Part shown: positions 1-10,065 of the stretch, piece after piece | Layout: every line of letters begins with the position of its first letter | How positions within the stretch are numbered: the stretch's first letter is position 1 | Assembly: GCF_008831285.2 (NCBI RefSeq) | Contig: NW_022204717.1 | Location: 1-35,195, forward strand | Source: Nymphaea colorata | Lineage: Eukaryota; Streptophyta; Magnoliopsida; Nymphaeales; Nymphaeaceae | Length of the DNA: 35,195 nt | Direction: 5' to 3' | Position numbers and translations under genes: made by a program | Notes under the pieces: model-generated | What the model was told of the DNA's origin: nothing | The model's database searches: none | What the model saw: only the letters and a program-made list of their open reading frames with translations

Positions 1-191
1 AAGTTGATTATCAATAAAATCCAGCTTACTGCATATAAACTATGGATGATTTCATGATCTATCGAAATTCAATTAATATAAACATCAATTTAATACAGAT
101 CTCATTCCTTTTCTTTTCTATTGTATCTTGTAGATAAGATTATTCATAGAATTCTCTTCAAACCTGTGCTGAAACCAAAATCTCATCAAAT

Positions 192-512
192 TCAGTTCTC
201 TTTTGCTCGACTAGTGGTCGCTATTTTCCTAAAGAGTGCTATAATTGGTACTTACCTTTGAAACTGCTTTTTTTCTAATTTATGTATTGTTTTTGATCCT
301 CCTTTCGTTCTTTATTAATTCGGTCCTTTATTGGAAAATTGGCTTCTTGGGGATGAGTAAGGCTTCAAGGTTCTGCCACTGACAGTTTTATTAATCGTAA
401 TGTTTTGCTTGATGCTCCTCTGCCTAGAAATATCGTAAAGGTTTTTGGACTTGACGTTCGGGCATTTGATTTGGGAAGATTGTTGAAATCTCCCAATGGC
501 GAAGCGCGTCAC
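192..512 (-). CDS. Small basic hypothetical protein (106 aa)
   Basis: I do not recognise this protein. The frame starts at the ATG ending at 512 and runs to a TGA at 192-194, using two consecutive TAA codons and another TAA as glutamine. It is rich in Lys, Arg, Ser and Gln, has no membrane segment and no clear domain. A GTAAGT site in its second half could start a 27-nt intron, but the frame is open with or without splicing, so I left it unspliced. The 190 bases upstream are AT-rich and hold the 3' flank of the next minus-strand gene. No frame change is needed. The composition suggests a disordered or nucleic-acid-associated protein; that is inference only. Confidence 0.5.
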
Positions 513-704
513 AATAACTTAATATGTTAAGGGTTTCCTTGGCTTAAAGTTCTGCACTGTAGTCTTAATTCATAAAATTGATTAATTATGTAATAAATTT
601 TATTAATTAGTAAGTCCAATCATCATAAATCTAACTCGATTAGAGAAATTAATCTTCTGATCGGTATGAAAATGGGATAGGATAATGTTAGGTAGAAAAA
701 ATAA

Positions 705-1893
705 TCAAAACATTTGAGCCAAGAGGGAAATATACTCTTTTTTACGATGTTCGTTCTTCTCGCATAGGACTTTTTCCTTTAGGAATCTTGTGCGTTTGGT
801 TTTAAGATGCCGAAAGTGACGAAATCTTCCTTTGACTCTTTGTAGTAACCGATACGATGATATATGATTCCCCTTTAAAGGTAATACTCGCTTATGTTTG
901 GCTTCATTTTGATCAGTTGGTTAAAGCATATAACGCTATTCACATAGTTGCCAATTTACTCGAAACTCTTTGCCTTGAGATAAATGAACCTCGGCAGAAC
1001 TTCTATCCCACTTTATTCATGCACTCCTAATCAGCTTGAGACACAGTCATAGTTTGCATCTAAAATATGCCTAAGCTGCTATCCAATGAGCGGTTACGTT
1101 GAAGTTCTTGAAATTGAGTATTTATTCGTAGTTTTTTCTGACCTTCATAAACTTCTGCAAATGGAAGTAAATTACCATGAGCAAATAATGTATTCCGAAT
1201 GAGGTGAATGAACTGCATACAATTTTTATATCTACTTCTTTAGTTCTTCCAAATTTCCTTTGGGCAATTATGGAAAGGTTGCTTTTCTCAATAATGTTTG
1301 GATTTTTATCTGATCAGGAACAGTATAGACAGGAAGTGGTTTTGATTTGAAGCTTTTGACAGTTGTTGCACAATAGGTATCAATATTTGTTCTTTGTTCA
1401 TGGATACTGGTTCTTAAAAATCTAACAGAAGCTCTTTATTTTTTTCAATAATTTTCTATTTCGATTCATGTTTTTGTTCCCTTTGACCAATCTATCTACA
1501 TGATCTACTCTTTTATTCATTTGGTCGAACTCTCGTGCTTCCTCTTCAGGTGTTTTGTAGGTATGATCGTTATACGCCATGAATATTTCTCTTTGTTGTT
1601 TATTTTGTTCATGCTTTTTAACTAAATTCAGTTTCTTCTCCAGTTCCAGCCTTCTCTTGATATTATCATCTAATTCTTCACTGATTTGGCTGATGCGTTT
1701 GTTGATTTGAATATCAAACAGAGCTGGAGGGTTCTTTTGCAGGTTTGTTTCAAGATGCGATAGCGAATCTATTGAGGAGGGTGTTGCTTCAACCCTAATG
1801 CATCTTGTCACTCTTTTCTTCCACCTAGCCGATAGACTGTTCGCTTTACGTTGGAGCCTTGAAACTAAAATCATCAAATTCTTTGTTTTTCAT
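705..1893 (-). CDS. Coiled-coil and TPR-like protein, frame broken in several places
   Basis: The ATG ending at 1893 gives an acidic start (MKNKEFDDFSFKAP). A highly charged coiled coil follows (about 1450-1750, with EELDDNIKRRLELEKKL), then a low-complexity middle. A C-terminal helical region at about 760-1000 reads FNQLIKMKPN, YLQRGIIYHRIGYYKES and FVTFGILKPNAQD, which has the spacing of tetratricopeptide repeats. It ends at TGA 705-707. About five or six single-base frame changes are needed (near 1790, 1395, 1170, 1030 and 790). The TPR assignment comes from the repeated aromatic and small-residue pattern and is moderate. TPR proteins usually act as scaffolds; in ciliates many serve cilia or basal bodies, but nothing here proves that. 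An alternative is two genes, with the TPR part separate. Confidence 0.55.
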
Positions 1894-1966
1894 GATTGAT
1901 TACAAAAAATATAAAAGAATGACTAAAGCTTCAGTATTGATGACTTCCTGAAAAAGTAAATTTGAA

Positions 1967-2462
1967 TCATTGTTCTCGCGCACTTGCATCCACCTTTGCA
2001 GCTTGAAAAAGCTCCTCCACCTTTCCCAGCTTCAGTTTGGCCATGTCTTCCTATTTGACCAGAGCCTGAAATTCGATAAGTAGCAAAATTTTTTCTTCCA
2101 GTTGTGCCAATTCTCGTATGGTGACTCCTGAGACCAGCGAGAAGGATTCGAGGGAATGCAGTTCCTCTTCGTACATTTTCTCTGCGATGAGAAAGCAACG
2201 ATGACTAACCTAAATCAGAGTAGTCAAACTTATGCATGATTTTTTTGGAGACCTTGAGATTGTGGTCGACGGCCCGCTTGGCGATCAGCAGGGCCACGAC
2301 CATCAAGTTTTAGTCGAACTCCAGACTGTTAGCAATATGGAGGGTAAATCGACTTAAACATTGCCTCCAATTTTTTTGCGGGGCCTCTTGGAGGTCGATG
2401 GTCTTTTGGGCCGACAGTTCAAGCAGAGAGGCATAGAATGCTTGCAAAGTTTAGGCATTCAT
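1967..2462 (-). CDS. Pho80-like cyclin (cyclin-box protein)
   Basis: A 155-residue protein in two exons, 2462-2210 and 2181-1967, joined across a 28-nt GT-AG intron at 2182-2209. Splicing restores one frame from ATG to TGA. The first exon carries a helix typical of the first cyclin-box repeat (VVALLIAKRAVD). The second has the classic stretch of a basal Pho80/PCL-type cyclin: VSGVTIRELAQLEEKILLL followed by IEF. In that family this stretch marks the cyclin-box helices that bind a Pho85/CDK5-like kinase. The length is shorter than most cyclins but usual for single-box P-type cyclins. The likely role is as activating subunit of a cyclin-dependent kinase, in cell cycle or phosphate and nutrient signalling; which one cannot be read from the sequence. 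TAA and TAG are used as Gln at several positions. Confidence 0.7.
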
Positions 2463-2580
2463 TTCTTTCTCCTTTGCCAAAAATATTATATAATTAGAAG
2501 CCCTCCCATTTTGTATAAACTTTTGAATAACTCTTGCTAATCATCTTTCAAAATGGAATTAAATAGAATATAATCCCCGC

Positions 2581-2966
2581 ATGGATGAAAAATATCATAT
2601 ATTAGTATGGTTAGATAGCCTTAGCCCCTTGATCTCAGATTTGACCTGGAATTTGATAGAAAATCAAGAACTTTCATCGAAAATCTATTAAGATAAATGA
2701 CTTTTAGAGAGAGGGATCAAGAAGATCTGCATGACCTTTGTTAATACTTCTATCCGCATGTTCCATGCATTCTTAAATCATTTAGAGATATAAATCATAT
2801 TTTTCATGTCAAATTATTCATAAGATGTTTTCTTTCGATCATCCACACTCTTTCTTTGAAACTACGTATTTTGCCTCTATTCTATACATATTTTTATCGA
2901 TTGGGCAACATCATCATCAATTACTATTGGCTTTTTATCGAATCGTTATAAAAATAAGTGATTTGA
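2581..2966 (+). CDS. Hypothetical aromatic/hydrophobic protein with one frame change
   Basis: Not recognised. The ATG at 2581 opens a 39-codon frame (MDEKYHILVWLDSLSPLISD) that hits TGA at 2698. The neighbouring frame continues with equally protein-like sequence (DLHDLCQYFYPHVPCILKS) to a TGA at 2964-2966, so I join them with one frame change near 2695. The second half is rich in Leu, Ile, Phe and Tyr with one or two possible amphipathic or membrane helices (around 2790-2940). The total would be about 128 residues. It lies 118 bp past the start of the divergent cyclin gene and 80 bp before the zinc-finger gene. Confidence is moderate because of the break and the AT-rich composition. Confidence 0.45.
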
Positions 2967-3046
2967 GGGTTATTGAGCGGTATATTAATAATCAAAGAAA
3001 GTTTCAGAATTAAATTAGTTTGATGCATAATCTTAAATAATAATAA

Positions 3047-3801
3047 ATGGAGGAAAAGCCTCTAACAAAGGCCGAACTAGATAAAGTATCATCAAGGAGG
3101 TCACGGAAAGATGAAGAGGGAAGGGACTTCCAATGCGGTTGCGGCAAAAGATATCTTTCATATCCTGCACTGTATACCCATGTCAAGACAAAACACTGTG
3201 GCGTTCAGCCAAGCGGAACGCAGAAGACTGGCCTTGTAGTAAAAAAGACTAAACCGAAAATTGATGAAGAGGTTTTGAAAAATATTCCACTTAATTTTGT
3301 GGATAGGGAGGATTTGAAAATATTAAAATAAATTGATGGAAATTATTTAGGCCAAGTGCCATACAGACCAGGATAAAAGATAAACAACCTCTAAGGAAAT
3401 TAGCTAATACTATAATAACCTGATAAAGTGCAACAGGAGGTAAAACTCACCCCAAACTCACCCTTAGACCTTGTCCTAACAGTATACCTGTTGAATGTAG
3501 GATAATATATCAATGAAAAGATGTATGACTATTATCTCATCTTTGCCAAATTGGCAAGAGGATGCTATGCTGAGCATGGAGAAGAAATTTATAAGAATTG
3601 CTTTGGCAAAAAAGATGGAGGCGTTGCATATTTTTAGCATTTTAACAATCAGAGGTTAGATATTTCCCCATTATTTGCGATTTCTTGACAAGGTATTACA
3701 TTCCTTGCAGCGAATCTGTTAGAGAGTGTAGAGATATCAACATTTCTCTTGTGGAATTACTCGTCTACGATTTTTGCAAGTGGCTGCTAAAGAAAAACTG
3801 A
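3047..3801 (+). CDS. C2H2 zinc-finger protein with a 56-nt intron
   Basis: The start ATG follows an AT-rich leader. Exon 1 (3047-3654) and exon 2 (3711-3801) flank a 56-nt GT-AG intron whose removal avoids a TGA and gives a 232-residue protein ending at TGA 3799-3801. Residues about 28-50 contain one finger with compact first knuckle: CGCGKRYLSYPALYTHVKTKH, written here only as C-x-C ... H-x4-H spacing (CGCGKRY, then ALYTHVKTKH). The rest is Lys-rich then acidic, with several in-frame TAA/TAG codons and a C-terminal helical region (ECRDINISLVELLVYDFCKW). A single finger with Lys-rich flanks suggests binding of nucleic acid or a protein partner. It is not recognisably a transposon-encoded finger. 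The gene is intact. Confidence 0.75.
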
Positions 3802-3842
3802 CATTCATTAACGTAGAGTTAAAAAAATAATACAAGCTTGAC

Positions 3843-4235
3843 TCAAAGCCTTTCCTTCTGGTGAGCAAAAATGCATTTCTCACAAAAATTAGCTTGCCAA
3901 ATAAAACGATAATAAAGACGAAGAGAGTAACTCCGAAGAATAGAAGAAATAAAATGAAATTGAATCATCTTCATAAATGAATCCGGATGAAATGTAGTAG
4001 GACATGAACGGCATATGTCAGAAGAGGAAGAGTACCCAAAATAAAAGAATCGAGGGTAAATCATAAGGACTATTGCTTTGATCAATAATTCTAAATAATA
4101 CTTTTAGATGTAAAAAAAAGAAATATAGGCGCCTCGATCATAAAAATCATCAGAGAAGAAAAACCAGACTGTGAAGATTGGCTAACATTCAAATTGATCA
4201 TATGGCTTATGGCTGATATTCCGGATTTATTCCAT
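3843..4235 (-). CDS. Small membrane protein, unknown (130 aa)
   Basis: One open frame from the ATG ending at 4235 to TGA 3843-3845, with several TAA/TAG read as Gln. The protein is aromatic-rich and has one strongly hydrophobic stretch at about residues 47-68 (LLIKAIVLMIYPRFFYFGY), likely a transmembrane segment, followed by a Ser/Cys-containing linker (SSSSDICRSCP) and a basic tail. I do not recognise a family. Its start lies only 45 bp from the start of the divergent plus-strand gene at 4281, so both must share a very short promoter region. A plus-strand open frame across the same bases (about 4008-4280) is the less likely reading. Confidence 0.55.
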
Positions 4236-4280
4236 ATTAGCTTTATAGTAATATTTTTGAGTTATATAATACCACAATTA
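4236..4280. promoter_or_regulatory. Shared 45-bp divergent intergenic region
   Basis: These 45 AT-rich bases separate the start codons of two head-to-head genes (minus strand ending at 4235, plus strand from 4281). Any promoter and 5' leader for both must lie here or inside the genes. I see no recognisable motif beyond poly(A/T)-rich sequence. The assignment depends on both starts being right. Confidence 0.4.
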
Positions 4281-4760
4281 ATGAGTGAAGCTAAGTACGA
4301 AGAAACACCCAAAACGGCACAAGATAAGGCCACAACATAATAGCTGTTCATCTTTAATTAGGAGGAAATAAATCAAGTAAAAAGGTTAAAGATAGGCATC
4401 ATAACTAAACCTTTGGCTTATCTCGCCATCTCCTCAGCTCTTGTCCTCTTCGCCAAGAAGATAAACCTCCGAAGGCTGATTGCGAATCCTTTAAGAGACG
4501 AGTAGCTAATTAAAAAGAATGATAAGTATTGGAAGTATGCCACCCTTAATGGCATCATTGTTGGAACTATCGGTTTTGCAGGATTTGGATTTTATCGAAG
4601 CGAAGTCAATAAAATCTTGCTTTATAAAAAACACGAAAAGGAAATTGGGCTGTTCATGAAGTGGAAGCTAGATAGAGCCCTCCAAAATTACATAAACAAT
4701 AATGATCGATGCCACAGTATAATACTTCCACCCAAATAAGTTGGATTTGTATGCATTTGA
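4281..4760 (+). CDS. Two-helix membrane protein (159 aa)
   Basis: An intact frame of 160 codons from ATG 4281 to TGA 4758-4760. A hydrophilic N-terminus with many Gln (some from TAA/TAG) is followed by two hydrophobic segments at about residues 44-58 (PLAYLAISSALVLFA) and 87-104 (ATLNGIIVGTIGFAGFGF), the second Gly-rich, and a charged C-terminal tail. A small protein with two helices and a Gly-rich second helix resembles organelle inner-membrane or ER hairpin proteins in layout, but I cannot name a family. The stop lies 8 bp from the stop of the convergent gene at 4769. The frame stays open upstream to about 4008, so an earlier in-frame ATG near 4210 is an alternative start. Confidence 0.65.
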
Positions 4761-4768
4761 AAAAAAAA

Positions 4769-5975
4769 TCATTCTCTATTTGCCTACTGGAGCATGATAA
4801 CAAGCTCATCGTTACCATTTACTATCTTATCTTTAAGAATCCTGGCCAAGTTGTACATTTTCATGAGCTAGCTATTGCTAACTTAGTCATCGATTTGGGT
4901 GGTTCCGATGTATTAAAGCAATAAGTTCATATTTCCTTGCACCAATTCAATATTCCTCACGACTTATTTTTTCAATTGTTGCATCACTTACGTATTGCTT
5001 GATGGCAGTTTCTTCCGGCTTCGAGACGTTGTCACTGCTGACCTTGCGAATTAAGGGCTTTGAGGCGCCTATTGGCAAAAGCTTCCTTTTTCGCGAGTTT
5101 TGTTTGTAAGTTTGCTTAAGTACATATAATCCCTTAGTGTAAGCTTCTTAGGGTCGCTTGATTTATTGATATCAACGCTTGTTACTTTTTTCAAATGGTC
5201 TCGTTTTGATCTTGGATAAAAAGCTTATTGCCTCAGGTTATATCTTGCTGGGAGAGCTGATGTGACCAACTGACCAATTTTGAAATAAGGTTCATCGTAT
5301 GAGGGTTATTCAACAGATTTTTCAAATTTTTCTTCTTCTGTGATTGATAGTTTCAACGCTTCCAAAAGTGCTGATGGGGGTTTCCTTTCTTCATGGTCAA
5401 CGATCTTGATATTCGGTTTTTATCTGTTGATATTGATTGTCATTTTTTCATCAAAATAAGCTTCTTTCAGTGAAATTAATTCTGTAGGTTTTTTCAAGGT
5501 TCTGTGTATTTAAAATTCTAATGATTCGGTATTATTGTGAATATTGGTTTGATTATTAAATCTGGTATTGTGGTGATATTCATGGTCATTTCATCAAAGG
5601 AGGAAGTATTATACAGTGACCCTGCGAAGTTGCCTATTTGCTATTTTTATCTTTTTGAATGCTATAATTTTTATTTTAATTGCTTGGAATGGTTGGATTA
5701 TCGAACGCTCTTCGATCTCATCAGCTATAAACAGTTCTAACGGTTGTCGTCGATCTGAGATCATGGAAAAAATACCTATAAACTCATCTAAAATCCAACA
5801 TATCGTTCTATTCGTATTTCTTCAGCTTAGGCCCACTGTTTAGCTGGTTTACGTATCTATCGTCCTTTCTTCGGGGGGCGGAGGGCTCTTATTACTCTGC
5901 GTTGATCCTGATGGAGCTGCAGTTAAGCTCATTTGGAAACTCTGCTGAAAGGTTATCAAAAAATTGCTTTCTCAT
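4769..5975 (-). CDS. Charged hypothetical protein (~400 aa), frame broken in its first half
   Basis: Not recognised. It starts at the ATG ending at 5975 (MRKQFFDNLSAEFPNELN) and ends at TGA 4769-4771. The C-terminal two thirds (about 5520-4769) is one long frame with many TAA/TAG codons, rich in Lys, Ser and Gln, with motifs such as EEEKFEKSVEQPSYDEPYFK, LTLRDYMYLSKLTNKTREKG and a final helical stretch (MKMYNLARILKDKIVNG). Three or four single-base changes are needed between 5800 and 5540. No membrane segment or catalytic motif is visible. It is the most downstream member of a run of six minus-strand genes and converges on the two-helix membrane gene with 8 bp between stops. Probably a structural or adaptor protein; this is inference. 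Confidence 0.55.
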
Positions 5976-6140
5976 AACTTAAAATTATTATTTAATCATT
6001 AAAATTGCGAAAATTTACACTTGCTGAACTTTTTGTTTGATTGAGGGTTATTTTCACTAACACCGTTGAAATATGTAATGGAAATGAATATTCGGTTATT
6101 TATTCTTGATGGATATGCTGATTAATATTAAAATCGATGA

Positions 6141-7043
6141 TCAGAATAGTAGATCTTAGCGCTGCAAAATATTTTCCTCGATTTATTGGTGCATTGGCTT
6201 CACTTGTCTTTTCTGTCGAAGTTTGATTCGTTATTCATGTTATTAGTTCTTGAAGAAATCATCTTACTCGACATCTGCTAGCAGGTATAGGGACTTTTAA
6301 GCTTCGTCGTATCTCAAATAATCGAATATTTTATGGACATCTCCACCACACTTTTCCTCTATGAACTTCATAGCCTCTTCTTTTCCGATTTAGATAACTT
6401 TCAATTCTTTTTCAGCTTTAAATCCCGATAATGATGAATTTATCAGGAGTGAATTTAATAGTCACTAAAAATCGCTTAGTGTTTATCAGTCTTAGCTTGA
6501 CTAGCTGGAAATCTTCAGGATTTGTGTTTACCACTTGCTTGAGATCTTACAATTCAATTACGCTCTGTTTCTTTCTTCGTTTGGTGGAGATGTTATCAAT
6601 GACTATAGGATAGCTGGTGATATTTTTTATCATTTTTTGGTCTTGCTCCACTCCTTCTTATACTTTGATATTTAATAATCACTCTTTCTTTATTGCAACC
6701 TTCTAAGCATCTTGGCATTTTGGACCTCGATGGTTTGCGACTGTTTGCGTCTAAAAGTAGAATTCAAGCTTTTATTCATCTGATTTTCAGAGTTGCTTCG
6801 CTTCTTGCTCATGATGTTTGTTATCTTTTAAAGCAACAGTCTATTCTATCGTTATATCTATGTGAATTTTGCTTATCTCATCATTTATTTTTTCTTCGGA
6901 TTCAAGGTGACGAAGTTTTCACGGGTCTCAAGGAACTAAGTATTAGGGCGAGCTTGCTTTAGGTTTTGACGATGGTTTTAAAGCAATTTTTAAAGCTACA
7001 TGCGATGCAACACTTTGTTTGCGAAGGGATGGCCTTTGTACAT
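6141..7043 (-). CDS. CFAP97-domain (Hemingway-like) ciliary protein
   Basis: It starts at the ATG ending at 7043 and stops at TGA 6141-6143, about 300 residues. The N-terminal third matches the CFAP97/KIAA1430 pattern as I know it: an early HP motif (YKGHPFANKVLHRM), an N-T-Q stretch (RPNTQFLETRENF), then NAKMLRRLQQRKSDY followed by a tryptophan-centred segment (KKEWSK) and NITSYP. In the family these are the conserved leucine-rich 'LLKRL' motif and the 'NIS.YP' end of the domain. The rest is a less conserved mixed alpha/beta region (EEAMKFIEEKCGGDVHKIFD) and a basic Gln-rich tail. Family members localise to cilia and flagella axonemes, which fits a ciliate. Two single-base frame changes are needed (about 6630 and 6430). 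It sits 43 bp downstream of the ADP-ribosylglycohydrolase. Confidence 0.6.
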
Positions 7044-7085
7044 TTATAGTTAAATTTATTATGAATCAATCATAAACATCAAGCT

Positions 7086-8155
7086 TCATTTCTTTACTTT
7101 TTATGGGTATTCGTCTTGACTTCCAATGATCTTCAACTATGAAGGTGAAGAATTGAGCAGAAAATCAATGTATTTTGGTATCACCTTCCCTGGAATAAGC
7201 CAATCAGGTCGTCTCTTATTGTTAGAGGTCCAATGACTTATTTTTTCAACTTGAGTGTGAAGCTAGAGCTTGCTGAATCCGCATGAAGCGCCTAGAAGCC
7301 CTCCCATGATGCATGCATTTGTGTCTGTATCTCCTTTTTGGGAAATGATCCATTCTATACTTTTTTTAAATGATTCCGAACAGACCAAGAAATGGATTGC
7401 GTAGCTAAGAGCAACTCTAATCCATCCTGAAGCTTTGTTTATCGGTGCATCAGTGTATAATATCTATCGATTCTTAAACGATGCCTCCATGCTGTTTATC
7501 CATAGAATAAATTCTTTGTTTTGAGTATTTAGGCTTTCCTTTGCAAAATAAAATGCTTTGATGTTTTTGTCTTCCTCATCGATATGGTTGAGCAAGTAGT
7601 GAACGCATAGAGCATAGAATATATTCGATAGCACAACTAACTCGTTAGGATGGATCAAGATGGTAAATTAACGGATAGCTTTTAAAACTTCCTCTGCTGG
7701 CAATCGATGACACCAAACTGCGATTCCGATCAGAGCCATCAGTGTTCCGTTGCTTTGGGAAGTTTGAGAGCATTATTTGGCGCCTTTCCTGCAAAGATGG
7801 GCCTGATGGACCTTCATATTGCATGCTTTTGGGACAGAGTTTCGGATGGTATTTCCAACATCAATCGGCTTGGATAGATACCAATTTCCCATTTCCTCTG
7901 CAACTAGGTTAAGATTCAAGACTCCTTTTCCTCTGAACAATCCCCTAAGAATAGAAAGATTGAGCTCTGTATCATCGGTTGGCTGACCAGGTTCAAGATG
8001 ATGCTTTCCTCCACCAACGATATTGAAAGCTTGATTAATTTTCTGCTGGTTCACATCCTTATCGAATTAAAGATGAGCTCCAATCACATCTCCAAGGACT
8101 GCACCCCAAAGGGCTCCTTTGATGAAATCAACTCGTTATCTGTTTGCGCTTACAT
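7086..8155 (-). CDS. ADP-ribosylglycohydrolase family protein
   Basis: The family removes ADP-ribose from proteins or small molecules using two metal ions. The recognisable landmarks are in order. An N-terminal GALWGAVLGDVIGAHLQFD matches the G-x-x-x-G-D-x-x-G start of the fold. GQPTDDTELN (about 7965-7995) is the first metal-binding TDDT motif. SNGTLM and a following HP (IHPNELV) are further family marks. GDTDTNACIMGGLLGA (about 7290-7335) is the second metal-binding D-T-D-T motif. A C-terminal RPDWLIPGKV matches the usual family end. The metal ligands therefore look complete. Three single-base frame changes are needed (about 8130, 7770 and 7265). I chose the ATG ending at 8155, just before the first motif; an upstream in-frame ATG ends at 8242, 2 bp from the previous gene's stop, and seems too close. 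Substrate cannot be told. Confidence 0.85.
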
Positions 8156-8244
8156 ATAAAATTCTATTAAAGAATTAATCAAATAATCTAAATCCAAAGC
8201 AAATCTTTAAGTATTAGTAGATTCAACAAAGAAAATATCCATGA

Positions 8245-9236
8245 TCATTTTTTGTTTAGTTGGGTGTTCAGTCTGAAAACTGTATGCAACAATTACTTGC
8301 ATTTTTTGCATTACTATTTTTATAATTCTGCTATTCTGCATCTTAATACCTATGCCGAACTCATGATCCTTGAATTTTTTTCGTTTAAAACCTTTAATTC
8401 TTCTTGTAGCTTATGATTATCTTGAGCAAGTCTTTATCTTTACATGCTGAATGATAATTTCAATTCTTATATCTCTTAGATTTTATCATTTTCTTCTTTT
8501 TGCTCTAAGTAAAAATATCTTTACCTCGAGATTCTTGATCAAATCTTAAAACTAGCTATATTTGGTCTTTAGAGTGGCCAATTGTGATTTAATCCTTTGT
8601 TCTCTTCTCTCAGTTCCAAATTAATTTCTATTTGAGCCGATAGCATTTCTTCAAGATTAAATTCATTACCTTTATTGAATTTAAGCTAAGGAATGGCTTA
8701 TTTGCAAGAATTACGAACCAAAGATGCCAATCGATTATTTTCCTCTTATAAAATTCTTATTTTTGAGGTGAAATTGTGAGTAATTTATTGTTTTTCTTTT
8801 TGCAATTATCTAATTTTTCCTTCCAAAGCTGATATCTTTTTGATAAAATTTTATGATGCAAGCGTAAGGTTCACTTTTTTGCTTTCATCATCCTTGTTGT
8901 ACTTTATTTGGATGCACTTTCGTATTTTTATCTACTACTTCTGCCCTCCTTAAAAGAAAAATCTTTATCTCTTCTTGTACTACCCAAACACAGTTGCGTT
9001 AGATACGCTTCGTGTGCTTTTTTTCCTTCATTATTTGAAGAATTAATTTGCGTTGTACTGTATGCGCATTTTGCCTTCAGATTTATACTTTGGGATTTTA
9101 TAAATCCTATTTTAGTTTAAGAGGCATTGGTGGTCGACGATGCTTTAAGGGGGCTATTCTTGGTGGTTATGCTTGCTTTATTAACAAAGGAAGCATAGTG
9201 AGCATAATCTCCATGGTTTTCTACGCTTTGTTCCAT
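8245..9236 (-). CDS. Long coiled-coil protein
   Basis: It starts at the ATG ending at 9236 (MEQSVENHGDYAHYASFVN) and ends at TGA 8245-8247, about 330 residues. The first 110 residues are Ser/Thr/Lys-rich and probably disordered. From about 8885 onward the sequence is almost continuous heptads (ISALEGKIRQLQKEKQ, LQEENNRLASLVRN, KLQEELKVLNEKNSRIM), ending in a Cys/Lys cluster (CKKCKQLLHTVFRLNTQ). Three single-base frame changes are needed at about 8885, 8580 and 8535. Coiled coils of this type in ciliates are common in basal-body, cortex and centrosomal proteins, but no specific family is recognisable. Its stop is close to the ADP-ribosylglycohydrolase downstream on the same strand. Confidence 0.65.
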
Positions 9237-9266
9237 TTTTCAAATATATATAAAGCTAATTATGCG

Positions 9267-9915
9267 TCACATTCTAATTTTATCAAAGAAAGTTATGCCT
9301 ATGTAGCGATTGGATGGAATATGAAGATCAGTGATGTCCATTAGCGTGTCCAGCAGACAGATAGGCTTGTGGGGAACGCTTCCGATGACTTTATCAGGAA
9401 TCAAACGAGCTGCCCCTCAGGAGTTCTACTTTAAGGGAGAATTACAAGCCAGAGTGGAAGATTAAAGGTTCGTTGTGCCTCTCGTCAGCAAGCTCAAAGT
9501 AAGCTCTGTCAGGATTGACAGCATTCTAAGGTTGGACCAAAGGGAAGTGCTTAGCTGACAGCAAAGCTTCTCTTTTGATGGAGTTTAGCCTGCTGCTTCC
9601 ATAGAGAGCGAAGATATCGTATCCGATGAGTGCTCCAACAACTCCTGAGAACAATCCTGAGACGGGCAGGCTCACTCCTCTGAAGGAGATACGGGAAGAG
9701 CTAGTCTTCTGGTTGCCTATTTCACATTTTGCGTACAACGAAGGTAAGAAGGCCGAAGATGGCACCTCCTGTGTATTTGAGTTGCTCGTAGTTTCTGCTC
9801 TCTGTGCGATCCTGTGACGATCGTTCTCCTCGAGATAGCCGTCGTAGGTGTAGAATGGGATGTCTTGCCTGAGCGTCTGGCAATCGAGGGAAAGAAGCTG
9901 GGAACGCAGAGCCAT
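9267..9915 (-). CDS. Two-helix membrane protein, unknown
   Basis: It starts at the ATG ending at 9915 (MALRSQLLSLDCQTLRQDI) and ends at TGA 9267-9269, about 215 residues. After a hydrophilic start come two glycine-rich hydrophobic segments: GGAIFGLLTFVVRKM and LPVSGLFSGVVGALIGYDIF, separated by a short Ser/Arg-rich loop. A soluble C-terminal part follows (DRAYFELADERHNEPLIF, then IPDKVIGSVPHKPICLLDTL). A pair of compensating frame changes around 9790-9720 and one at a run of G near 9410 are needed. Codons here are unusually GC-rich compared with the flanks. Hairpin topology and length resemble small mitochondrial or ER proteins; I do not recognise the family. Confidence 0.6.
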
Positions 9916-10065
9916 CGATACTGTTATTATTAATATTGGTGAAATAAATCTTAAGTTGAAAAGAAATATAAGTAAAAGGAGGCATTTTTCATTTAAGTAA
10001 AGGATATGTATGATTGTTTAAAGCTCATAATCAAATTCACTTGTTTTGTTAGAAAATGATAAAAA

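Noticed and set aside
3047-3331. Transposon-encoded zinc finger, as in hypotrich TBE elements
   Set aside because: A single finger in a normally spliced small gene. No transposase, kinase or terminal inverted repeats were seen nearby.
5537-9344. Plus-strand open frames at 5537-5843, 6431-6962 and 8908-9344
   Set aside because: They are hydrophobic shadows of minus-strand genes. The minus frames, read with TAA/TAG as Gln, carry clear motifs (CFAP97-like, ADP-ribosylglycohydrolase, coiled coil).
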